A stretch of 64,000 nt of DNA, taken from Neobacillus terrae. Lineage in GTDB: Bacteria; Bacillota; Bacilli; Bacillales; Cytobacillaceae. The stretch is taken from positions 1 to 64,000 of the forward strand of contig NZ_JAAOEO010000002.1 of assembly GCF_011393025.1 (NCBI RefSeq), given 5' to 3'. The translations under genes were made by a program, and so were the position numbers. Position 1 is the first letter of the stretch, and each line of letters begins with the position of its first letter. Under the pieces are notes generated by a model. That model was not told the origin of the DNA. It searched no databases and saw only the letters and a program-made list of their open reading frames with translations. Below, piece by piece: positions 46,980-55,086 of the stretch.

Positions 46980-47207
46980 TTACATACCTGTTTTGTATTT
47001 TTTATCACTTGAAGAAGTATGCTTAGACACATGTTCTTCTTTTTCTTCAATTTGTTCTTCCCTTAAATCCTCCATAGGAATGGGATCAACATTTTGTTCA
47101 CTTTCAAATTTATCAAATAGACTTTCTTTATCTGTGGGATATTGCTCTGGACTGTCCATGTCTTTTGGAGGATTGGCCATATATCGTTCTTTTTTGTCTT
47201 TTTCCAT
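46980..47207 (-). CDS. Small charged hydrophilic protein
   Basis: 75 residues, rich in Glu, Lys, Asp and Pro (MEKDKKERYMANPPKDMDSP at the start). GTGAGGTG is nine bases before ATG 47207. No domain recognised. The 25-bp gap to the 41-residue gene downstream suggests one transcript. Small soluble proteins of this style are often made during sporulation, but nothing here proves that. Confidence 0.55.
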   Translation of the reverse strand: MEKDKKERYMANPPKDMDSPEQYPTDKESLFDKFESEQNVDPIPMEDLREEQIEEKEEHVSKHTSSSDKKYKTGM

Positions 47208-47230
47208 TTGAATATCACCTCACTAGTTTT

Positions 47231-47548
47231 TATATACCCGCCATCTTTTCAAAAAAACAAAAATAATAGGATTCCGGCCAATTTTGAACATGGATAAATT
47301 TTACAGTATTCTTAGATAAAGATTTAAGAGGAAGAAAGCCATATGAGACAGCAGTTAAAATGCAAAATGTAGCCTTCACTGAAATGGCAGGTTCAAACAA
47401 AGAACTCAACATTCAAGCAGATGAATAGGATGCTTATTTGAAAGCTTGGAAGACGACCGGGTGAGGAGTACAATTAATCTTCCTTATTGAAAATTCAATA
47501 AATTGTAAGCTCTACTAAAGCTAACTTGAAAAAAGAGATCTTATAAAT
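47231..47548. other. Intergenic stretch with an open fragment of unknown origin
   Basis: On the plus strand 47288-47428 reads through as about 46 codons ending at TAG 47426-47428, containing VFLDKDLRGRKPYETAVKMQ and NVAFTEMAGSNKELNIQADE, but has no start codon or RBS. It may be the C-terminal remnant of a lost gene. Nothing else seen. Confidence 0.35.
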
Positions 47549-47584
47549 AAAACGGCAGCTGTCTTACAGACAGCTGCCGTTTTA
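47549..47584 (-). terminator. Terminator of the glycerophosphodiesterase gene
   Basis: On the minus strand: AAAACGGCAGCTGTC, loop TGTAA, GACAGCTGCCGTTTT, followed by ATTTATAAG. Confidence 0.9.
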
Positions 47585-47596
47585 CATGATAAGAAA

Positions 47597-48445
47597 TTAC
47601 AGCAAATCTGGAAAGTCGCTGATAATTCCATCGGCGTTTAGTAGGTTCATTTTGATCGCTTCCCGCTTATTATTTATGTTCCATACGAGCATTTTCATTC
47701 CAAGACTATGGATAATATCAGCAAGATACCGATTGACCATAGTAATCTTAGGATTTACATACGAAGCATATTGGGATATTTCCATTAGCTCAGTTTCAGT
47801 AATTCCACGGACAGAATTTTTTATCAAAACACCGACTGGAATAGAAGGGCACAAAGAATGAAAATGCTGAATGGCTTGGCGGTCAAAGGATTGGACGATA
47901 AACCTGCATCTATCGGTAGTATACCCTTTGAACTGTTCAGAAAGTACTTCTATTATACCGGGATATTGATAGGGTTTTTTTATTTCGATTAACAGACCGG
48001 CTTTGCCACTGTATCTTTCTAAAACATCCTGAAGCTCAGGGATGCTTTCACCAGCAAACCTGGAATGAAACCAGCTGCCGGCATCCAAATTTTTTAATTC
48101 GTTCATTGTAAAGTCGGAAATCTTACCCTTGGCGTTAGTGGTTCGATTCACGGTACTATCATGAATAACCGCAAGCTTTCCATCCTTCGTCAAATTGATA
48201 TCCAATTCAAGGAACTCTGCTCCTAGCTCAATTGCATGATCAAATGAAGCTATGGTATTCTCCGGGCAATAACCAGCAGAGCCTCTGTGGCCAATTTTAA
48301 AAAAAGGGGGTACTGGAAATTTTAATTTTCCCTTTTTATAGCTTCCTCTTGAAAAAGAACTTAAAAAGATAGATCCGTATCTTTTATTTCTCCCCACTAT
48401 CAGCACTCCGATCATTGTAAAAATGGATATTGTTTCGTTCCACAC
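47597..48445 (-). CDS. Glycerophosphodiester phosphodiesterase
   Basis: About 282 residues; hydrolyses deacylated phospholipids to glycerol-3-phosphate and an alcohol. Metal/catalytic motifs: FKIGHRGSAGYCPENTIASF (His-Arg and Glu), FLELDINLTKDGKLAVIHDS (Glu, Asp, His), and LLIEIKKP (Glu). The C-terminal YVNPKITMVNRYLADIIHSL and VLVWN-like VWNINNKREA belong to the UgpQ/GlpQ TIM barrel. A short hydrophobic N-terminus precedes the barrel. The start is unsure (GTG 48445 or ATG 48415), and neither RBS is good. Confidence 0.88.
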   Translation of the reverse strand: MWNETISIFTMIGVLIVGRNKRYGSIFLSSFSRGSYKKGKLKFPVPPFFKIGHRGSAGYCPENTIASFDHAIELGAEFLELDINLTKDGKLAVIHDSTVNRTTNAKGKISDFTMNELKNLDAGSWFHSRFAGESIPELQDVLERYSGKAGLLIEIKKPYQYPGIIEVLSEQFKGYTTDRCRFIVQSFDRQAIQHFHSLCPSIPVGVLIKNSVRGITETELMEISQYASYVNPKITMVNRYLADIIHSLGMKMLVWNINNKREAIKMNLLNADGIISDFPDLL

Positions 48446-48588
48446 CCGGCAAGACTATTTTAGTGAATAATAAAGGCGAAATATTAAATTGTCAAAAACT
48501 TAGCATTCCACCGTTTAAAAAGATATAATAAACACATGTTTGCTGCACTCTGTTTGGAGGCGGAATAGCTTTATAGGAGAGAAATATT

Positions 48589-49620
48589 ATGTGGAAAAAA
48601 TGGATTATTATACTGGCGGCCGTGGCGGGGGTTATCTTTTTTATTCCGTATAGTCTTCCGTTAATTTTTGCTTTTTTAACAGCGATTTTGCTGGAAGGGC
48701 TAGTTAGTTATTATCAGCGTAAGTTAAATTTGAGCAGAGTTAAATCCGTACTCGCTTCCTTTTTTACCTATTTACTGGGTATCACCGTTATCGGATATAA
48801 TTTGTTTTTGCTGCTTTTTCAGCAGGCCCTCAGGCTTTCTGAGAAAACACCAACGTATGTAAAGGATCTTTATTCTACCGGGATAAAACCTTTAATAAAA
48901 AAATGGGAGTCTTATTCTAAAACACTTCCGCCCGATGCAATAGATTCTGTTGAAAAGTCAATAAATAATGCGATTAATTCTCTTGATTCCTTCTTACAGG
49001 CAACCGTTCAGTTCTTAATTCACTTTTTAACTGGCATTCCCGGATTTTTGATTGAACTTCTTGTATATATGATCGCTCTTTTTCTTTTCAGTCTTGAATT
49101 GCCGAATATAAAAGAAAAAGTGAAAGCCCATCTTACTCCTCAGACAAAGGAAAAGCTGTCCATTGTCATTAACCAGCTTACAATGGCTGGGGTAGGATTG
49201 ATCAAGACACACATCTTTTTAAGCCTTCTCACTTTCATTTTGGCATTGCTAGGTTTGGCGATTCTAGGAGTTAAATATGCTGCCTTGATTGCATTATTAA
49301 TAGTAATCGTCGATATTCTTCCCATTCTTGGGACAGGCTCAGTACTCGTTCCATGGGCAATTATTTCTCTTCTTCAGGGTCAGAAATTTTTAGGAATTGG
49401 TCTAATCATTCTCTTTTTGGTCATAACTATTGTCAGAAGGATTATCGAGCCAAAAATGTATGCAACCAACCTTGGCATTTCACCGTTATCTGCCCTAATC
49501 AGTTTTTATATAGGCTTTAAGTTGCTTGGATTTATTGGTTTGTTTGCAGGTCCAGCCATTGTCATTTTGATCGAGGCATTAATCAAGGTAAACATCATAC
49601 GATTCAACTTTAAGCTGTAA
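48589..49620 (+). CDS. AI-2E family membrane protein, YtvI-like
   Basis: 343 residues with about seven membrane segments and a soluble helical middle (about 85-150). The C-terminal half has LIVIVDILPILGTGSVLVPW, IIEPKMYATNLGISPLSALI and the FAGPAIVILIEAL end, as in the sporulation membrane protein YtvI. The family also includes the E. coli AI-2 exporter, but the Bacillus members are linked to sporulation. GGAGAG before ATG 48589. Single gene with terminator. Confidence 0.82.
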   Translation: MWKKWIIILAAVAGVIFFIPYSLPLIFAFLTAILLEGLVSYYQRKLNLSRVKSVLASFFTYLLGITVIGYNLFLLLFQQALRLSEKTPTYVKDLYSTGIKPLIKKWESYSKTLPPDAIDSVEKSINNAINSLDSFLQATVQFLIHFLTGIPGFLIELLVYMIALFLFSLELPNIKEKVKAHLTPQTKEKLSIVINQLTMAGVGLIKTHIFLSLLTFILALLGLAILGVKYAALIALLIVIVDILPILGTGSVLVPWAIISLLQGQKFLGIGLIILFLVITIVRRIIEPKMYATNLGISPLSALISFYIGFKLLGFIGLFAGPAIVILIEALIKVNIIRFNFKL

Positions 49621-49623
49621 CCG

Positions 49624-49652
49624 AACGCTCCCTAACCGGGGAGCGTTTTTTT
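49624..49652 (+). terminator. Terminator after the YtvI-like gene
   Basis: AACGCTCCC, loop TAACC, GGGGAGCGTT, then TTTTTT. Confidence 0.92.
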
Positions 49653-49874
49653 AGTCTGTGCATTTCTTGTCTTTACAATCTTAAGGACGGTGAGAATTTA
49701 CACTTTTAAGTTTTTAAACCCTATAGATCGATGCATTTCACATATCTCACATGAGGGAAAACAAATTAAAAAAACTAACGAATTGGGCGTTTTCACTATT
49801 TTATATATCCGGCAATAGCACATTTTCTTTAACCTGAATAGGATATATAGACTTCAAATAAGGAGGTAATGAAA

Positions 49875-49982
49875 ATGTCTGGTGGCGCTTTCGGCTACGG
49901 CGGCGGATTTGCCCTTTTGGTGGTACTGTTTATTCTTTTAATTATCATTGGTGCTTCTTGGGGCTGCGGCGGTTGGTATTAA
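49875..49982 (+). CDS. YjcZ-family small sporulation peptide (35 aa)
   Basis: 35 residues with a perfect RBS (AAGGAGGT). A glycine-rich start (MSGGAFGYGGG) is followed by a single hydrophobic segment [15 protein letters not shown] and a Gly-Cys-Gly-Gly-Trp-Tyr end. This Gly/[22 protein letters not shown] pattern is the YjcZ family, made in sporulating Bacillus. Too short for usual ORF cut-offs. Confidence 0.9.
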   Translation: MSGGAFGYGGGFALLVVLFILLIIIGASWGCGGWY

Positions 49983-50005
49983 AAAATAAAAGGAGGTAAA
50001 TAAAT

Positions 50006-50149
50006 ATGTATGGTTATGGATGGGGCGGCGGCGGATGCTGCGGCGGTTATGGTTATGGCGGTGGCTTTGGCTACGGTGGCGGATTTGCCTTAATCGTAGT
50101 ACTGTTTATTCTATTAATTATTGTTGGCGCAGCTTGCTTTAGATGGTAA
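50006..50149 (+). CDS. YjcZ-family small sporulation peptide (47 aa)
   Basis: 47 residues, RBS AAAGGAGGT. Begins [20 protein letters not shown] and continues into [20 protein letters not shown], ending CFRW. A longer tandem paralogue of the peptide 23 bp upstream; both are followed by one terminator and probably share a transcript. Confidence 0.9.
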   Translation: MYGYGWGGGGCCGGYGYGGGFGYGGGFALIVVLFILLIIVGAACFRW

Positions 50150-50165
50150 TTGGGTAATGGAAAGA

Positions 50166-50194
50166 GGCAGGGATGTATATACCCTGCCTTTTTT
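50166..50194 (+). terminator. Terminator after the YjcZ genes
   Basis: GGCAGGG, loop ATGTATATA, CCCTGCC, then TTTTTT. Confidence 0.9.
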
Positions 50195-50348
50195 ATCTTT
50201 AAACAGATTTTACCTAATATTGATAAAAATGTAATCTTTGTTTAAAGCTTTTAAAAAATTTGTAGGTTTATTGGTTTATTTGTCATTTCGCCGGGTATTT
50301 AAATATAGTCAAATAGATAATTACATTTTTAGGGAGGAACCCGGAAAC

Positions 50349-51647
50349 ATGAAAAGGGGATTAGCTTTATTTATTTCAATTTTCTTTATTATCAGCCTAC
50401 TGGCTGGTTGTTCTTCAGGGGAACAAGCAAATCAAGCCGAGGCAAAAACTAAAGACGGAAAAACCGTCGTTAATTTCTGGTCTTTCTGGGGCTCAGAAAC
50501 TCGCCGGCCAATTATTGATAAAATCGTGAAGGATTTCAATAATTCGCAGGACAAAATTGTAGTAAAACATACTTTCTTGCCTTGGGGGGATATCTGGACA
50601 AAGAATTTGGCATCTGTTGCTGCAGGAAATCCTGCTGATGTAGTTATTAATGACATCAATACTGTTGCACAGCGTGCAAAAAACAACCAGGCAGAAGATT
50701 TAAGTAAATATGTAGATGATTCGTTCAAGAATGAATTCTATCCGCACTTATGGCAAACCGTTCTTTATAAGGACAAGCCTTATGGAGTACCTTTTAATAC
50801 TGATACAAGATTACTCTTCTATAATAAAACAGCCTTTAAAGAGGCCGGGCTAGATCCTAATAAGCCGCCACAAACTTGGGCTGAGCTTGAGGAATACGCT
50901 AAAAAGCTGGACAAGAAAAACGGTAATCGGTATGAACGAATTGGTTTTTATCCGTTATGGGGAAGTATTGGTGCTTCATCTTGGATGGCAAGTGCTGATG
51001 GCGGAAAAGGCTTTATTGATAATGGTAAGTTAAACATTAATACACCGCAAAAAGTAAAGGCTTTAAAATGGCTTCAGGGCTGGAAAGAACGTTTAGGAGA
51101 TAAAACCGTTCAATCCTTCCAGGCAGATTTCGGAAGCCAGCAGGCTAATCCATTTATTGCTGGCAAAGTAGCAATGTGGGCTGATGTCGGTACATTCTAT
51201 ACTCAAATTCGTGATTATGGTAAAAACATGGACTTTGGTGTAGCTCAAATCCCTGCTTATAATGATCAAAGTAAACATTGGGCGGATGGCGGCGGCTTCG
51301 TAGCGGAAGTACCTAAGGGTTCAAAGCATCCAAAAGAAGCTATGGAGTTTATTAAGTACCTGACAGGTGAAAAAGCTCAAAAATACTGGGCTTTAAAAAA
51401 CTATGACAATGTTGCAAACAAAAAGGGAGCAGAAGCTGCTGCCAATGAACTTTCTAGACAAGCGAAGGATATCTATAAGATGTCAGTGGACAATTTGAAA
51501 GTAACAAACCTTTATCCTACGCCAGTTGAATATCCGGATTATCAAAATCGAATTAATCCATATATAGACAACGTTATGCTTGGGAAAGTCTCACCAGAAA
51601 AGGCCTTAAAACAAGCGGAAGAAGACGTTAAAAAAATGAAAAAGTAA
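50349..51647 (+). CDS. Sugar (alpha-glucoside) ABC transporter, binding lipoprotein
   Basis: 432 residues. Lipobox LLAGC (Cys21), then an extracellular SBP-1 domain: VVNFWSFWGSETRRPIIDKI, AAGNPADVVINDINTVAQRA, GVPFNTDTRLLFYNKTAFKE, and KVAMWADVGTFYTQI. ATG 50349 follows GGGAGG, and the open frame from 50238 is not needed. It heads a three-gene importer without ATPase. The oligo-1,6-glucosidase 1.5 kb beyond suggests isomaltose/maltose-type oligosaccharides. Confidence 0.88.
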   Translation: MKRGLALFISIFFIISLLAGCSSGEQANQAEAKTKDGKTVVNFWSFWGSETRRPIIDKIVKDFNNSQDKIVVKHTFLPWGDIWTKNLASVAAGNPADVVINDINTVAQRAKNNQAEDLSKYVDDSFKNEFYPHLWQTVLYKDKPYGVPFNTDTRLLFYNKTAFKEAGLDPNKPPQTWAELEEYAKKLDKKNGNRYERIGFYPLWGSIGASSWMASADGGKGFIDNGKLNINTPQKVKALKWLQGWKERLGDKTVQSFQADFGSQQANPFIAGKVAMWADVGTFYTQIRDYGKNMDFGVAQIPAYNDQSKHWADGGGFVAEVPKGSKHPKEAMEFIKYLTGEKAQKYWALKNYDNVANKKGAEAAANELSRQAKDIYKMSVDNLKVTNLYPTPVEYPDYQNRINPYIDNVMLGKVSPEKALKQAEEDVKKMKK

Positions 51648-51710
51648 GTTAAAGAGAGAAGGTTTTGCCTTCTCTCTTTACTTAAAGTTCTAAGAAAGGG
51701 GAAAAGGGGA

Positions 51711-52703
51711 ATGAAACCTTCTCAATCAGTACATGTACTCGAAGATAAATACATCGAAAAAACTTCCACAGCAGCAGATACCCCTACCATTGCCAAAAAA
51801 GGCCTATCCAAGAAAACGAGAGAAAACATATGGGGTTATCTATTTATTAGCCCATGGATAATCGGGTTCCTTGGATTAACGCTTGGACCTTTGCTCTTTT
51901 CACTAGCAGCGAGCTTTACAGATTATAACATTACCTCAACTATGAATTTTATTGGGCTTGATAACTATAAGCAGATGTTTACTGTAGATACACTTTTTTG
52001 GACTTCCTTATGGAACACTTTATATTATGTGATTTTTTCTGTTCCTCTTACAACAGCAGGAGCAATCCTTCTCGCTGTTCTTTTAAATCAAAAAGTGTAC
52101 GGCATGAAAATATTCCGTACGATCTATTATTTGCCTGCGGTTTTATCCGGTGTTGCCGTGTACTTTTTATGGATGCAGCTTTTAAGTCCGTCGGCTGGTC
52201 TGGTAAATACGTTTTTGGGCTGGTTTGGAATTGATGGCCCGGCATGGCTTTTTGATCCTAAATGGACAAAACCTGCCTTACTGTTGATGAAAATGTGGAG
52301 TGTTGGCGGAGGTATGCTTTTGTATCTGGCCAGCCTTCAGGGTGTTTCACAGCAAATGTATGAAGCAGCAGAGATTGAAGGAGCGACTGCCTTTCAAAAG
52401 TTCCGCTATATTACCCTTCCAATGATCTCGCCAGTTATCTTTTTTGATTTGGTAACCAGTACGATTGGGGCATTTCAAATTTTCCAGGAAGCTTATGTAA
52501 TGACGGAAAACGGAAGCGGCGGCCCGTCAAATTCCCTGCTTTTCTATAATCTTCATATGTGGAACAATGCTTTTAAAAACTTCAACATGGGATATGCCTC
52601 TGCAATGGCATGGCTCCTGTTTATTATTGTGATGGCCCTGACGGTCTTTAATATGAAATTCGGAAAAAAATGGGTTCATTATGAGGGAGGAGACAAAAAA
52701 TGA
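51711..52703 (+). CDS. Sugar ABC transporter permease 1
   Basis: 330 residues, MalF/UgpA-like with about six membrane segments. WGYLFISPWIIGFLGLTLGP in TM1 and the EAA loop EAAEIEGATAFQKFRYITLP near the C-terminus. RBS AGAAAGGGGAAAAGGGG. Shares ATGA with the next permease gene. Confidence 0.9.
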   Translation: MKPSQSVHVLEDKYIEKTSTAADTPTIAKKGLSKKTRENIWGYLFISPWIIGFLGLTLGPLLFSLAASFTDYNITSTMNFIGLDNYKQMFTVDTLFWTSLWNTLYYVIFSVPLTTAGAILLAVLLNQKVYGMKIFRTIYYLPAVLSGVAVYFLWMQLLSPSAGLVNTFLGWFGIDGPAWLFDPKWTKPALLLMKMWSVGGGMLLYLASLQGVSQQMYEAAEIEGATAFQKFRYITLPMISPVIFFDLVTSTIGAFQIFQEAYVMTENGSGGPSNSLLFYNLHMWNNAFKNFNMGYASAMAWLLFIIVMALTVFNMKFGKKWVHYEGGDKK

Positions 52704-53569
52704 GTCAGTATGTCTCACCAAAATTCTATCAAACGAGAAGTTTCAAAAAAAAATCAAAAAGCCTTTTGATTACACTTTTATTGGCGGCAGGCAGTATTAT
52801 TATTCTTTCGCCATTATGGTGGATGATTTCAACATCTTTAAAGACCCCGGCAGAAATAGCTCAATTTCCACCATCTTTTATGCCGGTTAAATTCCAATTC
52901 TCAAATTATCTAAAAGCATGGCAAACCGCCCCCTTTACAAGATGGACCTTAAATACATTATTTATTGCCACTTGCGGTACATTGGGAAGCGTGTTTATTA
53001 ATTCAATTGTAGCGTATGCTTTTGCTAAAATTAATTTTAAAGGGCGCAATGTATTGTTTACAATTGTATTATCGACCATGCTTATACCTGGATTTGTAAC
53101 CATGGTTCCACAATATATATTATTTTCAAAGCTTGGCTGGATTAACACCTATCTTCCATTAATTGTTCCTGCATTTTTTGGAAGTGCATTTTTTATATTT
53201 TTACTTAGACAGTTTATGATGTCTATTCCAAATGAATTGATGGAAGCGGCAGTACTTGATGGCGCAAACCATTGGAAGATTTGGTGGCATATTATGCTGC
53301 CTTTAACAAAGCCAGCTTTAATTACAGTAGCTATTTTTTCCTTTACCGGTGCTTGGAATGATGTACTTGGACCGCTGTTATACATTAATGATGAAAAGCT
53401 TTATACCCTGCAAATTGGTCTCCAGACCTTCAAAGGAACTGTTCAGACTCAATGGCATTATCTAATGGCTATGTCAGTCATGGTTCTTATTCCGATTGTT
53501 TTAATCTTCTTCTTTTTCCAGCGTTATTTTATCGAAGGATCCAATATTTCATCAGGAACAAAGGGCTAA
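52700..53569 (+). CDS. Sugar ABC transporter permease 2
   Basis: 289 residues, MalG/UgpE-like with about six membrane segments. SPLWWMISTSLKTPAEIAQF at the N-terminus and the EAA loop EAAVLDGANHWKIWWHIMLP. RBS GAGGGAGGAG inside the end of the first permease. No ATPase gene follows; a shared MsmX-type ATPase elsewhere would energise it, as in other Bacillus sugar importers. Confidence 0.9.
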   Translation: MSQYVSPKFYQTRSFKKKSKSLLITLLLAAGSIIILSPLWWMISTSLKTPAEIAQFPPSFMPVKFQFSNYLKAWQTAPFTRWTLNTLFIATCGTLGSVFINSIVAYAFAKINFKGRNVLFTIVLSTMLIPGFVTMVPQYILFSKLGWINTYLPLIVPAFFGSAFFIFLLRQFMMSIPNELMEAAVLDGANHWKIWWHIMLPLTKPALITVAIFSFTGAWNDVLGPLLYINDEKLYTLQIGLQTFKGTVQTQWHYLMAMSVMVLIPIVLIFFFFQRYFIEGSNISSGTKG

Positions 53570-53581
53570 ATACACCCTATA

Positions 53582-53612
53582 TTGGCTGCCAATTGGCAGC
53601 CAAATTTTTATT
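53582..53612 (+). terminator. Terminator of the sugar importer operon
   Basis: TTGGCTGCC, loop AATT, GGCAGCCAA, then ATTTTTATT. Confidence 0.9.
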
Positions 53613-53855
53613 ATAAGCATGTGTTAAAACTTAGTGTTGATTCAGCAAAATATGGATGTTAACGAGTGGTGAGAGATTCTTCAAAAATCCTCCATTAACC
53701 TTCATAAAGAGTCGTATTTTAAACACAATTTACAAATTGGTTATCTTGGTTGGTATTTCCTCCATTTCCTTGGTAAGTTTTTGGGGTTGGGTTGAACATA
53801 TCATCCATGTTACGGTTATTGAGGTGGAAAAATAAAGGATAAGGGAGGAAGACAA

Positions 53856-54455
53856 ATGAAAAAGATAGCCATCTTTACGGCCGCTATTTCTTTTTTATTC
53901 CCGTTTGCCAATCTGTTTCCTGAAACCCGCGCAACTGCAAAAACTTTAGATACAGTTAAAGTTCATAAAGCAAAGTCAGGAGAAACCGTTAAAGAAATCG
54001 CGGTAAAATACGGAGTTCCTGCTCAGGAAATAAAAGATAGTAATGATGACGGGAATACAAAATTGCCTAATGGGGAAAAAGTGATTGTGCCGGAATCGGT
54101 TAGCCCACAGGAGAAAGAACTTTTGGCACGACTTGTTCAAGCTGAAGCGAAAGGGGAACCTTACCAAGGTAAAGTAGCTGTAGCAGCAGTGGTACTTAAT
54201 CGTGTTAAAAGTGATAAGTTTCCCGATACCATAAAGCAGGTAATATATCAAAAGAATCAATTCCAGCCAGTTGATAATGGAATGATTAACAAACCTGCCG
54301 GACCGGATGCCAAAAAAGCAGTAAATGAAGCAATTGCAAAAGATGGGGAAGTTACAAAAGCCCTGTTCTTTTTTAACCCTCATAAAATTAAACAAAGCTG
54401 GCTTTATTCAAGACCAGCCATTAATGATATTGGTAATCACAGGTTTACCATGTAA
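53856..54455 (+). CDS. LysM + SleB/CwlJ-type cell wall hydrolase
   Basis: 199 residues. Signal peptide (about 1-27), a LysM domain (about 33-78: VHKAKSGETVKEIAVKYGVP, ending KVIVPESV) that binds peptidoglycan, then the Hydrolase_2 domain (about 85-199) with LLARLVQAEAKGEPYQGKVA, VAAVVLNRVKSDKFPDTIKQ and ALFFFNPHKIKQSW. The first Glu in QAEAKGE is the likely catalytic acid. Resembles B. subtilis YkvT/SleB; a role in cortex or wall lysis is likely. Stands alone between terminators. Confidence 0.87.
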   Translation: MKKIAIFTAAISFLFPFANLFPETRATAKTLDTVKVHKAKSGETVKEIAVKYGVPAQEIKDSNDDGNTKLPNGEKVIVPESVSPQEKELLARLVQAEAKGEPYQGKVAVAAVVLNRVKSDKFPDTIKQVIYQKNQFQPVDNGMINKPAGPDAKKAVNEAIAKDGEVTKALFFFNPHKIKQSWLYSRPAINDIGNHRFTM

Positions 54456-54486
54456 AGCCCTCTTGATTTTTACTCAAGAGGGTTTT
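54456..54486. terminator. Bidirectional terminator
   Basis: AAGCCCTCTTGA, loop TTTTTAC, TCAAGAGGG, then TTTTG. The TGA of the converging DUF1232 gene lies inside it. Confidence 0.85.
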
Positions 54487-54910
54487 GTGCATTTATTAAA
54501 GGCGAAGAAGAATCTCTCCATTCCCTGAACTTTTCCAGGTCCCCTGAAATTTTCTTTAGTGTGAATCCTATAACTGCTGCATCATCAAAGATCCCAAAAC
54601 CAACAAGGAAATCGGGTATAATGTCTATAGGAGAGACAAAGTAAATTACAGCTCCAATAACAGTCATAATTGTTCCTTTCGAAATATCCCGATAATCGCC
54701 CTTTGTCCACGCTTTAATTAGGTCGAAAAAAAGCTGGAGCTTGTCCCATGTTTCCCCAAGAGTCCCCTTTTTATCATTTGCTTTCTTTACTGCACTTTTT
54801 AAAAGACCCTGTGTCTTTTTAGGGTTATTAATATAATCTTTAGCTTTTAATTCATATTTTTGCTGTTCTTTTTCAATGCGATCCTTTTTAAAACCAAACA
54901 AAATCACCAC
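54470..54910 (-). CDS. DUF1232 (YkvA-like) membrane-associated protein
   Basis: 146 residues. The DUF1232 core is VIYFVSPIDIIPDFLVGFGI followed by FDDAAVIGFTLKKI (about 88-120), with a basic helical N-terminus. The function is unknown; the motif lies at or in the membrane. Starts at GTG 54910 or the next GTG; RBS AGAAGGG. Confidence 0.85.
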   Translation of the reverse strand: MVILFGFKKDRIEKEQQKYELKAKDYINNPKKTQGLLKSAVKKANDKKGTLGETWDKLQLFFDLIKAWTKGDYRDISKGTIMTVIGAVIYFVSPIDIIPDFLVGFGIFDDAAVIGFTLKKISGDLEKFREWRDSSSPLINAQNPLE

Positions 54911-55086
54911 AACCCTTCTTGGTAAAAACTTATTGCTTATTTAAGTAATTTTCCACTAAATAGCGGATTTAAACTTTTGAAAAGTATTCTCCTTTTTTCA
55001 GGGGGAGGTTTTTGAGTAATTGCTTTTCTTCTCATTTAAAAGAAGGTATCTTTAATAAAAGGTGCACCGTTAGGAGGAATAGATAT

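Noticed and set aside
50225..50290. cre site before the sugar importer
   Set aside because: TTTAAAGCTTTTAA has dyad symmetry but lacks the essential central CG and the outer TG/CA of cre.
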